DNA of 64,000 nucleotides from Metellina segmentata (GCA_947359465.1 OX375874.1:101621441-101685440), one strand, 5' to 3'; shown: positions 44,238 to 55,930, counted from the stretch's first letter. A program made the numbers and translations. The notes: generated by a model from the sequence alone, not told the origin.

Positions 44238-46746
44238 GGCCCGTTGCCCACATCCGGTTTTCCAACGTGCGGCACCGCTGCCGCAACGCAAGTTCGCTTT
44301 GAGATATATTTGATCCAATTTAGTAGTGCACACATGCCGGCGCCGCACGTCCAACTTGCGTTCAATTTCTACCGCAGTTCCACAATGCGCCGCAGCTCGC
44401 CGCACACGCTTCTCCGGTCTGAAGAGTACCTTGTTTTCATAAATAAATATATTATAAATAATCTATATATATAAAATTCAAATACCACTCACTCACTCAC
44501 TGATTCATCACTGTATCTCAAGAACTACACGTCCTAGGAAGCTGAGATTTTTCAGGGTGATTCTTATTATATCATAGGGGTGTACTAAGAAAGGATTTTG
44601 AAAAATTCGAATCCAAAGAGGCCTAAAATTGACCTAAGGCCTAAGCCAAAATCAATTTGAAATCGCCATAGAAATAACATTGAGAATAAAACGATTGCTA
44701 TACGCACCTCAGATTGCTTTACCAGTGTTGATCGAAAAACAATTTCCTTAAAATAAATTAAATTATAATATTCATGTTTGAATTGAATTTTTACTTCTTT
44801 CCCTGATGAAAATAATATTTATAAATATTTGATTGATGAAGAAAGAATATTTAGAACATTTAATTTTATATTTACTTAAATTTTATAATGGAGCATTAAA
44901 AGCCCAAACGATCAACTCATTGATCATAAAAGGGTAATTTTGCTACTCGGTATCTGGCAACCTCAGAATTAATGTTTAATTTTTTAATTTGATTTATAAT
45001 TACTTCTTTGGGTATTTGAGTTGAAAACGAGATGGTTGCGGTCACATTTGGGGATCCCCAAGTATTATAAATATGTGTTCTTTTTGCTTATAAATCATTG
45101 TCTTTATCAATATTGTTCAAGTTTTTAGTCGAATTGTTTTACTTCAGAATATATTCAGAAAGTCGAAATTCAACACTCTAGAACAGATATTTTGTATTCA
45201 GAAATCTGCCTGTTTTAAGGATCGGAATTTTGTTTCTGTTTGCATTATGTGTTCCGGTATATTACCTATTCCAGAAATATTATTTAGGAGTTGGATTTCA
45301 TTTATTTATTTCCTGCAAATATCACTAGACATGGGTAATTTCATGGTGGTATATGTATATTTCCACCAACTTTCTTTAAATCTTCGGTTAAATACGTAAT
45401 TGTGTGTAGGTTAAAAAAAAATAAAATTTACAAATCAAAATATTTTTAAATGTGAATTTATTATTTTAAAATGACGTGAAAAATTTCAAAAATAACTTTA
45501 AAATGAGATGGGTTACGTTAATTTTAAACTGGTAGTCATACTTTGTAGTTCAAAATATATTTAAAAATTTTGATATAGCTTTTCATTGAAAGACGATTAA
45601 ATAAACTAAATTTCATTTGTTTTTCGTGTTTCATGGGTGTTATTGAAAGCTTACGCCATAGTCAAGTAACTACATCTATCATTCTAAATAGATACGTGCT
45701 TTCCATTTAGGAACCAAATTTCTGATCTTAAAAAGTACCATAAGGGTTCAATTTAAAACTGTATGTGTGTTGGAGAAACGGGAATTTTTAACAAGACTTT
45801 GTTGATCTTGGAATAATATCACACTAAGTAATTTTGAAAAAATGAAATTTTGTCTTAAAAGACAGAAAGTCGAGGTTGATTACTCTATTTATTGAAACTG
45901 TTCTTACACAACTTAGATGCATGTGAACCGTTCGTTGAAAGTGATTTTCTTTTTGTAAAAGCGCTGTAAAATCATCCTTCTGTTTATTAAACAATTGTTA
46001 TCGATTGGGTTTAATTTGTGTACTCTGATGACATGTATTTCAAACAAAATCTGTGTTATTCCACATGTCACTGAATGGAATTTTCTGGAAAAGTGCATTT
46101 GCTTCAAATTAAATTAGTAACGAATACCGTAACAATTTAATTTACTATCTTCTCATATTCATGGTGAAATTTGAAAATATCGCTTACTAGATGAAAGAAT
46201 GGCACAATGAAAACATATTCATAGGAAAATTAAGTGCACGACAATCCACCGAAAATTCGTCATTTTTACTGAAATTGAATGCACGGGAACTCGAAAACTT
46301 AAAATCAATTTCAGCATAAGCGTGAAGAATATGAAATGGATTATATGGTTGGATACAACATATATATGCATATTTGCGTCCGAAGTAAACTGTAGAAGCG
46401 ACGGAGAAGTTAAATTGTTAATAAATGTTTTCTTAAATGATGCTAACATTCTTTTATGAAAAATAATTGAAGACTTTTCAATCAACATATTATTAATTCA
46501 ACCCGAGCAAAGCCGGGTATTTCTGCTAGTAATTAATAAATGCTTGTATTCAGTAACGTCTGTTTTGTTTCAAAATGTACTTTTTTTACACTAAGTAAAC
46601 GAAATAAACACGTTTTCTTCGATAGAATATACATCGCAAATGGCGCGAAATGAGTATTTGTGTCATTTCACGGTTATGTGTGCATAGTTGAGCTTCGGTG
46701 CCGCAGCGGCGACGCACGTTGAAAAACCGGATGTATGCACCGAGCC
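44238..46746. mobile_element. Harbinger-type MITE with nested Helitron, TAA TSD
   Basis: The left TIR is GGCCCGTTGCCCACATCCGG then TTTTCCAACGTGCG. The right TIR, read inward from 46746, is GGCTCGGTGCATACATCCGG then TTTTTCAACGTGCG. Similarity continues through a GC-rich 'ccgctgc.gca' stretch. 3-bp TAA duplicates lie at 44235-44237 and 46747-46749, the target type of PIF/Harbinger. Without the Helitron the element is about 440 bp and noncoding. Confidence 0.87.
44462..46529 (+). mobile_element. Non-autonomous Helitron, plus strand, 2.07 kb
   Basis: It begins TCTATATATATAAAATTCAA after host A (44461) and ends with ACCCGAGCAAAGCCGGGT (hairpin), ATTTCTG, CTAG (46526-46529) before host T. The 3' third matches 13583-14900. 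It contains short AT-rich frames only (for example minus 45913-46107 and 46219-46488), with no RepHel domain. It splits the Harbinger MITE, so it is younger. Confidence 0.92.
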
Positions 46747-46749
46747 TAA

Positions 46750-47509
46750 GACAGATTTATGGTCTTTCTGGCGCGAGTTACCACAATACTGTTAACACAC
46801 GTGTTCTTTTTGTGTGACTTAAGATAATTTAGGTGTTGATAACTTGTTTAAAGTCGAGGATGAACGGAATGGCAGATATGTGAATTCGAGACCGACCGGT
46901 TATGGCTCTAGGAGAAACTTCGGAACAAAAGGTCTGCATGCTATCGTCATTTTCCAGTCGTCACAGCCACTACGAAGAACTTTCCTTGTTTAACTAGACA
47001 TTGCTAAATTTATTTCGAAAATCCTCCTGATGGTTTGTTACCCGATGTCCTTCGCAGGTTTATTACCTGATGTCCGTTCAGCCGTTAGCCAACTGTGTAT
47101 CGGCGCAAGGTCCAAAAGCGGACAAACTGCGCCAAACACAAGACCGAGCATAACCAAGAGGTTTAGAAATAAAATAAAGATTAGTTTTCAAGCCAACATA
47201 AAATGGTAGATTTAAATTACAGCACGTAAAAAGAATAGAACACACTATCGTCGTCATAAATATAAAAACAGGTAATGCTAGTTAAAAGTTTTGATGCAAA
47301 GAAATGAAAGGTGAAATATTATATAGAATTTTAAAAATTGCATGGCGTTTAAAAATTAAAAAAAAATTTGGATGGGGATTCTCAGCAATCAAATCCTGCA
47401 GGTAATAAAATTGATTTATGGTAGAAGTATTGATTGTGAGAATTATAGCACTTCAGGATGTGGCAATAATAAATGTCAAGCAAAATTACTTGAGAGCATC
47501 GCCTGTGAG
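46750..47509. other. Unassigned, with a 25-bp duplication
   Basis: Near 47030-47082 'ggtttgttacccgatgtccttcgca' is followed by 'ggtttattacctgatgtccgttcag'. At about 47102-47145 'cggcgcaaggtcc...actgcgccaaacacaagac' is a diverged palindromic motif shared with 16467, 60503 and 60930. Confidence 0.5.
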
Positions 47510-47745
47510 CACATTTACCTCTAATGGTTAAAAAAGACGTAAATGTATACACAGGTGTCATAATGTTAAGTGCATGTTAACCCTATAACACGCAGGATAA
47601 CCATTGTGTTAAATGAATAAGCAGACATTTAACCCTGTTGGTTAAAATAGGTTTAAATGTGTGTGCCCATTTAACCCTATTAGTAAAATAGGTTTAACTG
47701 AGTGCGTGCATTTAGTCCTATTGGTTAATGTACACACAGGTGCTA
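47510..47745. repeat. About 41-bp repeats with internal inverted symmetry
   Basis: 'tttaaccctgttggttaaaataggtttaa' (47629), 'tttaaccctattagtaaaataggtttaa' (47671) and 'tttagtcctattggttaa' (47711) recur at about 41 bp. Each contains CCTATT...AATAGG-like arms that could fold. A 'gtacacacaggtg' word flanks the region on both sides (near 47547 and 47730). Confidence 0.7.
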
Positions 47746-47879
47746 CATCTTAGGGTAAAAAACTTCCCTGTAGTTCCACGCTCTTTTTCAAAAACCAATA
47801 ACAAACTCTCACCGGTTCTGAGCAAAAGGAAATATCTTTTTCCTGATTAGACCTTCTTTCCCCTTGCAGTAGTGGACTT

Positions 47880-47990
47880 GATGCGATGGTCTCATCCTTG
47901 GTAAAACTGACCAGCTCTAGGACGAGATATAACGTCCTTAGCAAAACTCACTAGATCTTGGACCTGATATCATATATCTGGAAAGTTAAA
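47880..47990. repeat. Decayed relative of the 42-bp minisatellite
   Basis: 'aaaactgaccagctctaggacgagatata' and 'aaaactcactagatcttggacctgatatca' recur at about 42 bp and resemble the units at 24890-25690 (CTGACCAGATCTTG, then GACGAGGTAT). Confidence 0.6.
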
Positions 47991-48054
47991 AAATATACTT
48001 CATTTTATGCAGTAAAATATTTTATTAAAGTTTTAAAACTACAGTGAGTGCTAG

Positions 48055-48505
48055 TTTGTTGTTGTTTCTTATGCCTACGCTGGCAGACCGGAGGAGTGCC
48101 AGGCCCGTCGAAGACGGCAAGAGGCGAGGGGGTGCGCCTTCCATGTTATTGAGCCCCATTGGGAAGAAGTCCGACTTTGCTCGACATACATGACACATCC
48201 GTTTTACAGGAAGGCCCCTTTCATACATCCATTCACTCACACATATCGCAAATTTGATCCCAATCAGAGGCCGATAACCCCCTGATCAGGTACCCCCAGA
48301 GGTATTGATTTAGTATGGGAACATGGGGGACTTTGTGACCACGACCTATTTAACGTGCCCCAGTCACCATTAGTGAACACGACGGTCTTTAGCTAGGTCG
48401 AAGCGCCGATCTCGCAATCATCAGAATTGCAGGCTCCGCCGAGGACAGAACCTACAACCCTTCTGATGCGATCCCGACGCTCTACTGACTGAGCTACCGC
48501 GGCAC
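48055..48505 (-). mobile_element. Long SINE with tRNA-like head, minus strand
   Basis: On the minus strand it begins GTGCCGCGGTAGCTCAGTCA then GTAGAGCGTCGGGATC (A-box-like), and later GGTTGTAGGTTCTGTCC (B-box-like), then a roughly 380-bp body quite unlike the 10764 SINE except for a shared 'aaagaccgtcgtgttca' word. It ends in A-poor sequence near 48055. At 450 bp it is long for a SINE. The boundaries are approximate. Confidence 0.7.
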
Positions 48506-48670
48506 TTTAACTGTGTTTCGGTAGTTACAGTTTATAGAAATTCAGATATAAATTAAAATGCATGTGATGATAATACATCCAAGCAGCTTCAGAGGTACAT
48601 CTTAATATGTCCAATGTGCTTCCCGAACCCGTGAACTCTAGTTCTATATTCGTTTCCCATGGAGTTCATT

Positions 48671-48714
48671 GCCTCTGGCAAACATGGGGTTGTTGAACAT
48701 TGTTTGCCAGAGGC
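48671..48714. other. Perfect 14-bp inverted repeat, 16-nt loop
   Basis: GCCTCTGGCAAACA (48671-48684) and TGTTTGCCAGAGGC (48701-48714) are perfect complements. Flanks do not extend the stem, so it is short for a microRNA precursor. No TE context is recognised. Confidence 0.85.
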
Positions 48715-49479
48715 TAAGGGAAAATAACACATCATTACCACCAAGTCTATTATGACACCGTCTGTCTTGTCTTCGATGGTTCTTACGATGTAATCCTTTT
48801 GTTTACCTATTTCCTTTCACCTTCTTTGCATTCATTTACACGTCAAGCAAATTATTCTACTCACTATTTATTGAAGATTAAGCATATTTACATATGTTCA
48901 AAGATGTGAGGTTTTTACAGTTACACTAAGATGTTATTCAAACATCTGCAAGTTAGTGCCAACTTCGCTAGTCCAGGAGGGGCAGTATAGTGGTAGCGTC
49001 ACCTAGCTGGGATCTTATTGGCCGATCTACATATGAATTCTCCACAACACCAAAGGCGTCAATTTTCATTTTGACGATTTTCAACCAACTGCATTTTTTT
49101 GAGTCACCGTTTCATGATTAAAACTATGACAAAACCCCCGAATCATCGTGATTTTTAGCGGAAATGCCGGTTTTCATGAGAAAACAATCGTTGATTCGTA
49201 ACTCGATTTTTCCAGAAGCATCAAAGTTTTGAACGCGTTTTTGTAGAACGCGAATTTTTCAGAGTGGCGGAGTGAATTTTCAGCCCTTTGGCGAGGTGGT
49301 ATCGTGAATCCCGTACACACCTAAAGAAGTTGCTCTTCTGCGGAGTTATTTAGATGAAGAGTGTGTTCAAAAAATGTTTCATATCGATAAAAACATCTTC
49401 AACTGAGGTAACAAAGGCAGTACGATAGAATCCCGTTTCTGATTCCGGCACTTAAGTTTCATTCGACATCGATATTTAT
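48715..49479. other. Unassigned sequence
   Basis: No recognised feature. Composition is moderately AT-rich. Confidence 0.4.
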
Positions 49480-50060
49480 CTCGCCAAAATCACCCCCGAA
49501 GGCATCAAGACAGTGCAGAAGAAGAAATAATCGTTGTTGTTATTATAAATCCCACCTCTTTCATTTAAAAAGAATAAACCACCTGCCCGGGTACCCATCG
49601 ATTCCGATAACGATGTCACCAGCCCTGAATAATTCACCCGAAAACCCGTTATTCCCTCCGCATAACAAGAAGCCTCTCTCTCTCTCTTTGTTATCAGCAC
49701 TCCACAGCCCTGGAGGAGCAGAAACAACCACCCTCGTCAAACTCCGAGACCGCACTTTAATTAATAACCTCCACAGAAACCGGAGAAAAACACCCCCCGG
49801 AACAAAGCGGTCCGGAACGATTCCTGACATGAAGGGCGGGTGTTCCAGACACTACAGTGACAAATTTCCAGTCAGGTGTCCCGCTAATTATGCACTTCGC
49901 ACATTGTTAAGAACCTTTTTAAGAAGCCACTCTGGTCTGGAGAGTGTGTCGGGGGTGGAGATGGGGCAGGTAGGAGCACCATGCTGGTTTCGCGGGAAAG
50001 GGAACCCTGGAATGGGATCAGGAAAAAAGGTTGGGGTGGTTTAGGAGCAATTAAACACCC
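49480..50060. other. GC-richer non-repetitive island, unidentified frames
   Basis: GC content is visibly higher than the surroundings. The plus frame 49613-50044 (143 aa; MSPALNNSPENPLFPPHNKK at its start) and minus frames 49561-49830 and 49884-50273 overlap. Open frames on both strands indicate composition rather than coding. It contains a (CT)n tract at 49675-49688. It could be a conserved noncoding or exonic region, but I do not recognise a protein. Confidence 0.3.
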
Positions 50061-51699
50061 CCTGTTGGTTGTTGTTAAGAGGAATCTACTCATCTGGCCA
50101 GATCTCGATGGATGGTATGGTTCGTGGTTAGAAGTAAACTGAGCAGTTCTTGAATTCGCCATCATTGAGAAATGTTCGATATCTTGATGACTAGGAATCA
50201 CACCATTGTCAAATTGGTAAGCTCTGGATGGACGAAATATTTGTTCGTTAATCATATTCAATTTTAAAAACAATGTACCCTTTCCATAGCTTAATGTATG
50301 GACACATTAATAATAAGCTTACTACTGCAGATTCGTAAGTTATTATAAAAGAGGGAAGTTTAGTTCCTTCGTATTTTCATCGCAGTGTGACTAGTTGAAA
50401 AGCAACAAATAATACTTAATGGAACGATTTACAGCATAGTGAAATGTGAGGGGTCAAGCAACCACAGTGGTTGAATATTGGATGAGTGGACTCGCTTACA
50501 TTGGTATGAGTGGTAGTTACACTGAATTTGTTTAGGGGTGGAGCAACTGACAAAGGACAGTACTGAGAATCTCTTTGGGAAACACGAAATCTGAAAAATG
50601 TTAAGAGTAGAATAGGTGGAAAGAACGAGCTCTTCGACAAACCAAAGTGAAAACTAAAAAGTGGTTTCTGGCCCAGTATTATTGTCCTCATCTCATTGTG
50701 ATCTGCATCAGCACCCAATGACCAGTTAATGAGTGCCACTCTGTTGAACTTCCCATCTACATATATTCGTCCCATACCTGTGCATAACTTACAACCTCTT
50801 ATAACCTTCCTTCTTCTAACCTTCTAACCTACCATGAACAACCTACCTCCAGACCCATACTACTTGTTGCATAAAATACTCCTGAACGTATTGCCTGTGT
50901 AATCAGTGCAAAACTCTAATCACATTCCCACACGGCATCTTTATTCGATGTAATGACAATCTCCTGTACATATACACTGCACTGAAATAGTCAGTGGACA
51001 TCTGGAGTGGAAAAAATTAAACTGAACTGTTCTGACACCACTTCATAAATTTATTGACTAGCCGAAATGGTTCAGTACCCTAGGAAGTGTTCATGAGGGA
51101 ACGTATTTAGCATTATAAATATGGATTTTTAGGGATAAAGTTGGCTACAATTTTAGCGCTAAGATTTCGATAAAATTTGCACATTTCAATAGGATATATT
51201 CTTCCGTTTAACTTCAATCTGTTACCTCTGTAGTTAACCATATGCGGCTCTGAAATTGAAAAGGTGTTCGGTAACTTTTGTCAGTATAAGTCTATGGCAT
51301 AACCTGTAAACGATTGAATAAATTAATACCTAAATTTAAAACGCATTGTGCTACTTTATAACACTTTCACTCTAAATTACACACCAAAATATTGACCTAT
51401 AGAGATGAAGCAATCGTTCACACAAACAGTTTTTCTTTTTAATTGCGTATATACGTATGTTGAGCGTGAAGCAATTGAACAAATCACGTGTTAACAAAGG
51501 ATGTTATTCAAAGTATTAAAGTTTCACAGCCATCACGCATGCGTGGTGTTAGCAGAGTCCTTTGAACTGATGCTAAAAGCGTATAAATAGAGGGCTGTAG
51601 CGGGACGTTGAAAATAGTGCATGGTTATTGTTTAGTGGCGAACGTTTAGTGAGACCTAAGTATTCCTCCACGATTAAATAGGGTGAAATTTCAACAACT
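50061..51699. other. Unassigned sequence
   Basis: The minus frame 50416-50775 (119 aa) has no recognised motif. The rest is AT-rich. 51500-51700 may be the 5' untranslated part of the Tc1 that follows, but I could not identify a TIR. Confidence 0.4.
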
Positions 51700-52715
51700 T
51701 ACATATTTTGAACGGAGATAAACATAAACCTTTCTTGAAGGAGGATTTTCCTATCGCGCAATAGCATCTCGTGTGCAGCGGAACAGTTCCACAGTGATGC
51801 GAGTTCGGAAGCAGTGGACCGACGAGCAACGGACAACTCGAAAAACTGGGAGTGGACGACGGAAGGTGACGTCAGCGAAGGATGATAGACAACTGGTCCA
51901 CATGGCAGTGAATGACCTTACAGCTTCCTCCAGGCAGTTGGCAGCACTTTGGTCTACTGCTACAGGTGTACTAATATCGGTTTCGTCTATTCGCCGACGT
52001 CTGCAGCACCGTGGACTGCGTGCAAGGATTCCCTTATACAGGATCCCCCTCACGACAAACCATCGACGGCTGCGTCTGCAAAGGGCTCATGAGCACAGAT
52101 CCTGGCGGGCTGATTGGAACAAATTGTCTTTTCTGTCGAATCCCGCTTTAATTTGTGGAACCATGATGGCCGCATTCGTGTTAGACGCTATGCCGGTGAC
52201 CGCTGCCTTCCAGAGTGCGTTATCGAACGTCATAGTGGCCGAACACCCGGAGTTATGGTCTGGGGTGCGATTTCGTATCATGGTCGATCTCAGCTGCTAC
52301 GAATTGAGGGTAATCTGAATAGCAACAGGTAAGTCTGTGAAATGCTAGAGCCCGAAGTTTTTCCCTTCCTTCAAGGCATCCCTGGTGCTATATTTCAACA
52401 GGATAATGCACGCCCACGTGTTGCAAGGAATGTATGAGACTTCTTTTCAACCCAACACATGCAAATTCTTCCTTTGCCTGTTTATTCGTCGGGTATGTCA
52501 CCTATTGAGCAAGTGTGGGATTTGGTTGGTCGGCGTCTCGCTCGTGATCCGCGTCCTACAGCTTCAAAAGACGAACTTTGGGTGCGCATACAAATTAATA
52601 TGGAATTATCTTCCTTAAGCAGACATTCAACATCTGTTTCACTCCATGCCACGTCGTATAGCAGCACTTATTGCAGCGCGTGGTGGCTACACCAAATACT
52701 GATTTCGGACACTTA
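51700..52715 (+). pseudogene. Tc1-type transposase, nearly full length, inactivated
   Basis: Frame 2 from 51773 has VMRVRKQWTDEQRTTRKTGS, DDRQLVHMAVNDLTASSRQL and VSSIRRRLQHRGLRARIP (N-terminal DNA-binding part). A one-base loss near 52108 moves to frame 1: EQIVFSVESRFNLWNHDGRI, VMVWGAISYHGRSQLL, then IFQQDNARPRVARNV and SPIEQVWDLVGRRLARDPRP. A second shift near 52610 gives ADIQHLFHSMPRRIAALIAA, then RGGYTKY and TGA. Stops occur at 52330 (TAA) and about 52435 (TGA). The first catalytic Asp (usual FSDESRF) is Val (GTC). The second Asp and the Glu of SPIEQVW remain: DD34E class. Confidence 0.9.
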
Positions 52716-52854
52716 ATGTTGTTTTTTTGTTTTGAAAATTTATTCATTTCTTTGTACTAATGCATGCCGTTTGTGTATTAAATTTCATTTAATTTTGATG
52801 ACTCCTTCATGATGTTGCATTTTTTACAAACAGCAGAATATATTAACGCTACCA

Positions 52855-53165
52855 GAGCCAGTTTTTTCCCAACCTCATACTGTATAAATTATCATTAATT
52901 CAATAAAAAATGTAGAATGTGTTAATAAATCATGTTTAAAAATTATTCCGAAAACCAAAAAGGTGTCTACATGAATAAAAACCTTGTATGAACTATAGCA
53001 ACGCGATCAAAGTCGGTTTTTTCACCTACCTCATGTTTCATAAATTATCGTAAATTGAGTTAACAAAATATAAAAAAAATAATGAATAATGTTTTAAAAA
53101 GTATACCAAAAACAAATGGTGTCTACTTAAAAAAACCTCCTTGTATTAACCATATTAAGTGTAGT
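52855..53165. repeat. Tandem duplication, period about 155 bp
   Basis: 'cagttttttcccaacctcat' (52859) and 'cggttttttcacctacctcat' (53014) open two copies sharing 'ataaattatc.t.aatt', 'aaaaattattccgaaaaccaaaaaggtgtctac' versus 'aaaaagtataccaaaaacaaatggtgtctac', and 'aaaaccttgtat'. It lies just downstream of the Tc1 pseudogene. Confidence 0.8.
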
Positions 53166-54255
53166 CATTAAAAAAGGATTGACTTTGTTTTGTAGCCCGT
53201 GCATAATCAATTTGAAATTTCGTTGATAAGAAAAGGGACAACGATCAGTGTGTTCCAGTTTACGTTCAATGATGTAGTCTGGTTATCAAAACTCATGTTT
53301 CAAAACTTATTTCTTAAATTCACCTTGCTCTCGAAAAAGGATAATCGTCAATATCTTCTCAAATTCCCAATAGTTGAATTTAGTCACTTAGAGTAAAATA
53401 ATGTCATGTTTTAATAATCATTTGTGCATAAGTATCTTCCTTTAAATCATTATTTATGGATATTTCTGTTTCATCATTTAAAAGTATTTCGGTGCAATAG
53501 CAGAATTTTTATTATTTTATTGAGAGTGACCTATACCTACACATGGTACGTCCCGTTTCGTCACGCATCTGTTTGATTCAAACAAAAGCACTTTTGTAAT
53601 TAATGACGTTTCCTGTGGTTTTAGCTAATGTATTCCTGTGTTCTCTCCGACAGTAACACTATAATTTCCAATATTTTCATTCAGCAAGGGCATTAAGCGT
53701 TTTCTATTCTTCATCAAAATTTCGGTCATTGTGTTACTTACAAATAATTACTGAAATTTAATTAATTAAAAAGTATTTCATTAATTATTTTATTTAAATA
53801 TATTCCAACTTCATCCAAAGTGACGCTAAAACTGTTAAAATAATAAAAATTTCCATATGAATTAAAGAGGAGAAATATATAGAAATATTTTATATATTTG
53901 GTCCATTCCCTCATACTGAATGGCTTAGTCAACAGTCTAAAATATATAAATATGGCTAGGATAAAAAAAAACAAGTTTTGACTGGTCTATAGCAATTTTG
54001 GTGAAAGAATATGTTTCTTATCATCAGGATCAAAATATACAAAAACATATCCAGAGTTCAAAGTTTTATTCTACAACCAATAATTCCCTGATTATTTTAA
54101 ATTTACAATTCAATAGTTTTGAAATGTATGTTCATCGCTATATATTCTTTGTAGTATCAGAGATTATAAATTGAGTAATGGACGTCACTACGAATTTTGT
54201 TTTAAAATAATATATTGCGCACATCATTGTTATATCGTCACGTATTTATAATCAA
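53166..54255. other. AT-rich stretch, nothing recognised
   Basis: No supported reading frame, TE terminus or tandem structure. Confidence 0.45.
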
Positions 54256-54905
54256 CTAGGGGGCCTGCCCCCTGCTCGCTAACGCTCGCCACCCCCGGAG
54301 GATTGCTTCGCAATCCTCATTGGTTCGCTGGGCGAACCTATGCTTGCTTCGCTCGCCTCAATGAAGACATGTGTCCTAGCAGAAGGGATTGTTTACAAAA
54401 TATGTTACCAAAAAATGTTTTTCAAATCTAAATTTGCTGTATTACAGGAAATATATATACAGTATCTCTAAAATCAGAATTCAAATGAAAACTTTGTGCA
54501 AATTTTGACTCGAAATGTGAGCGTTGCTTTGGAAATTGAATACCCAGCATGTTGTTTGTGTGTACATTTTCCCAGCACTCAAACGACCCACACTTTTTCA
54601 TTGAGTTTGTTGCCGAAAGTTGTAGTGCAAGCGTCTTGTTGAACTATAATTGTTGGCCCTGAAAAGGACCGTTTTTTAAATGGCCCTGAAAAGATCCTCC
54701 GCTTTCTTTGATTTCTATTATAAACTAACTGCAACAGCTCATTAAAATTTCCTTTTTTTTTTTAAATAAAATTTCATCCGATAACGCTATAAATTCAATC
54801 GATGTGCGAGACTTCGCGATAAACAAACAATCGTACAGTGTTGCCAAAACGCGATTACAAATAACGTCTTTTTTGCGTGCCACGTAAGAGAATTATATAT
54901 AGAGA
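54256..54905 (-). mobile_element. Non-autonomous Helitron, minus strand, 650 bp
   Basis: On the minus strand it begins TCTCTATATATAATTCTCTT at 54905 (host A before) and ends with the palindrome CAGGGGGCAGGCCCCCTAG at 54256 (host T after). The terminal 'ggcgagcgttagcgagcag' matches the Helitron ends at 29343 and 23806. An inverted GAGGATTGC/GCAATCCTC pair lies at 54297-54319. Noncoding. Confidence 0.85.
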
Positions 54906-55427
54906 TGATATTTATATACACCCACACATTTTCCGTTCGTAATATTAATATATACCAACAATATTAATGAATTTTTATTTTTAAAAGCTGATTTAAGCAA
55001 CGAAACGTAATTTGTGTTCAAACTTTAATTTAAGTAAACATATAAATTAAATGACTATCCAAACTTCTAAGTAGAGAAATAACCAATCTATTTCACCTAT
55101 TAGTGTTGAATATAAAATGTAAAAACAAGTTCATTAATGATTGAGTTATGCTTCCGCCTTTTTAAATTATCCAAATCGATATATATAAACAAGAAATAAT
55201 TTTTCGTTGATCTAAAAATAGACCTAATTGGAAAAACAATTTTCTTTGTAACGTGAATTATCAAAATATAATGAGTGTATCATCATAACATAAATAATCT
55301 TTATGTAACACAAATACTTGTCCGTTTACTTGCAATTTATTGATTATAAATGCAAAACAAATAACCAGAATAATCATTTTCCTGTTTCGTATAAAATTAC
55401 AGTAATAAAAGAATAATAATAAATAAT
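54906..55427. other. AT-rich stretch, nothing recognised
   Basis: No supported feature. Confidence 0.45.
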
Positions 55428-55875
55428 CAGCCGACCAAACAATCTGGTGGTTAAGGTGTTGAAATATCTATCTACCTAAATCATTTTAAAAACAATTTGC
55501 ACATATATAGATATTTGTGCAAATGTTTTATTCATACTTCCTCATACATGCAATTATCGGACTAACGGTAAAGATGTTAGCTTCTAGATGGGAAGGCTAT
55601 TGCTTCGAATTCAGGTCAAAGCATGGATATTTGTAAGCGTATGGTGTAGAGGCGGTTGGTGCCCATAAATCTGTCGTGGCCGAATGTCCTCACATTGAGT
55701 TGGTGTGGACGTTTTTAGATTAAGGTGACAGTTCAGGTGTTGCCTCGTCATCGGACAGTGGCTCAAAATTACGTATTGCTTTTCTCGGTTTTTTCCCTTA
55801 GAGGATTGATCCCGGACCGTCGTCAATAGACAATTATGTAGCTTTAGTACGACGTTAATTTAACGTTACCAGTTT
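55428..55875 (+). mobile_element. SINE copies, plus strand (head fragment plus full body)
   Basis: A head fragment (AGCCGACCAAACAATCTGG, TGGTTAAGGTGTTG) at 55428-55463 is followed by about 95 bp of unrelated sequence, then a nearly complete copy from about 55555 ('gactaacggtaaagatgttagc', 'cttcgaattcaggtc', 'gtatggtgtagaggcggttgg', 'ttgatcccggaccgtcgtc'). The B box is mutated (GCTTCGAATTC). It aligns well with the 10764 reference body. Confidence 0.85.
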
Positions 55876-55930
55876 CCAAGTAATAATTCATATAAGTGTT
55901 AGGAACATATTTTTATAAAAAATTTTCAAT

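Noticed and set aside
48440..48505. Possible tRNA gene on the minus strand
   Set aside because: The D-arm-like and T-arm-like words are present, but the anticodon arm and acceptor pairing fail and the body continues for ~380 bp as a SINE.
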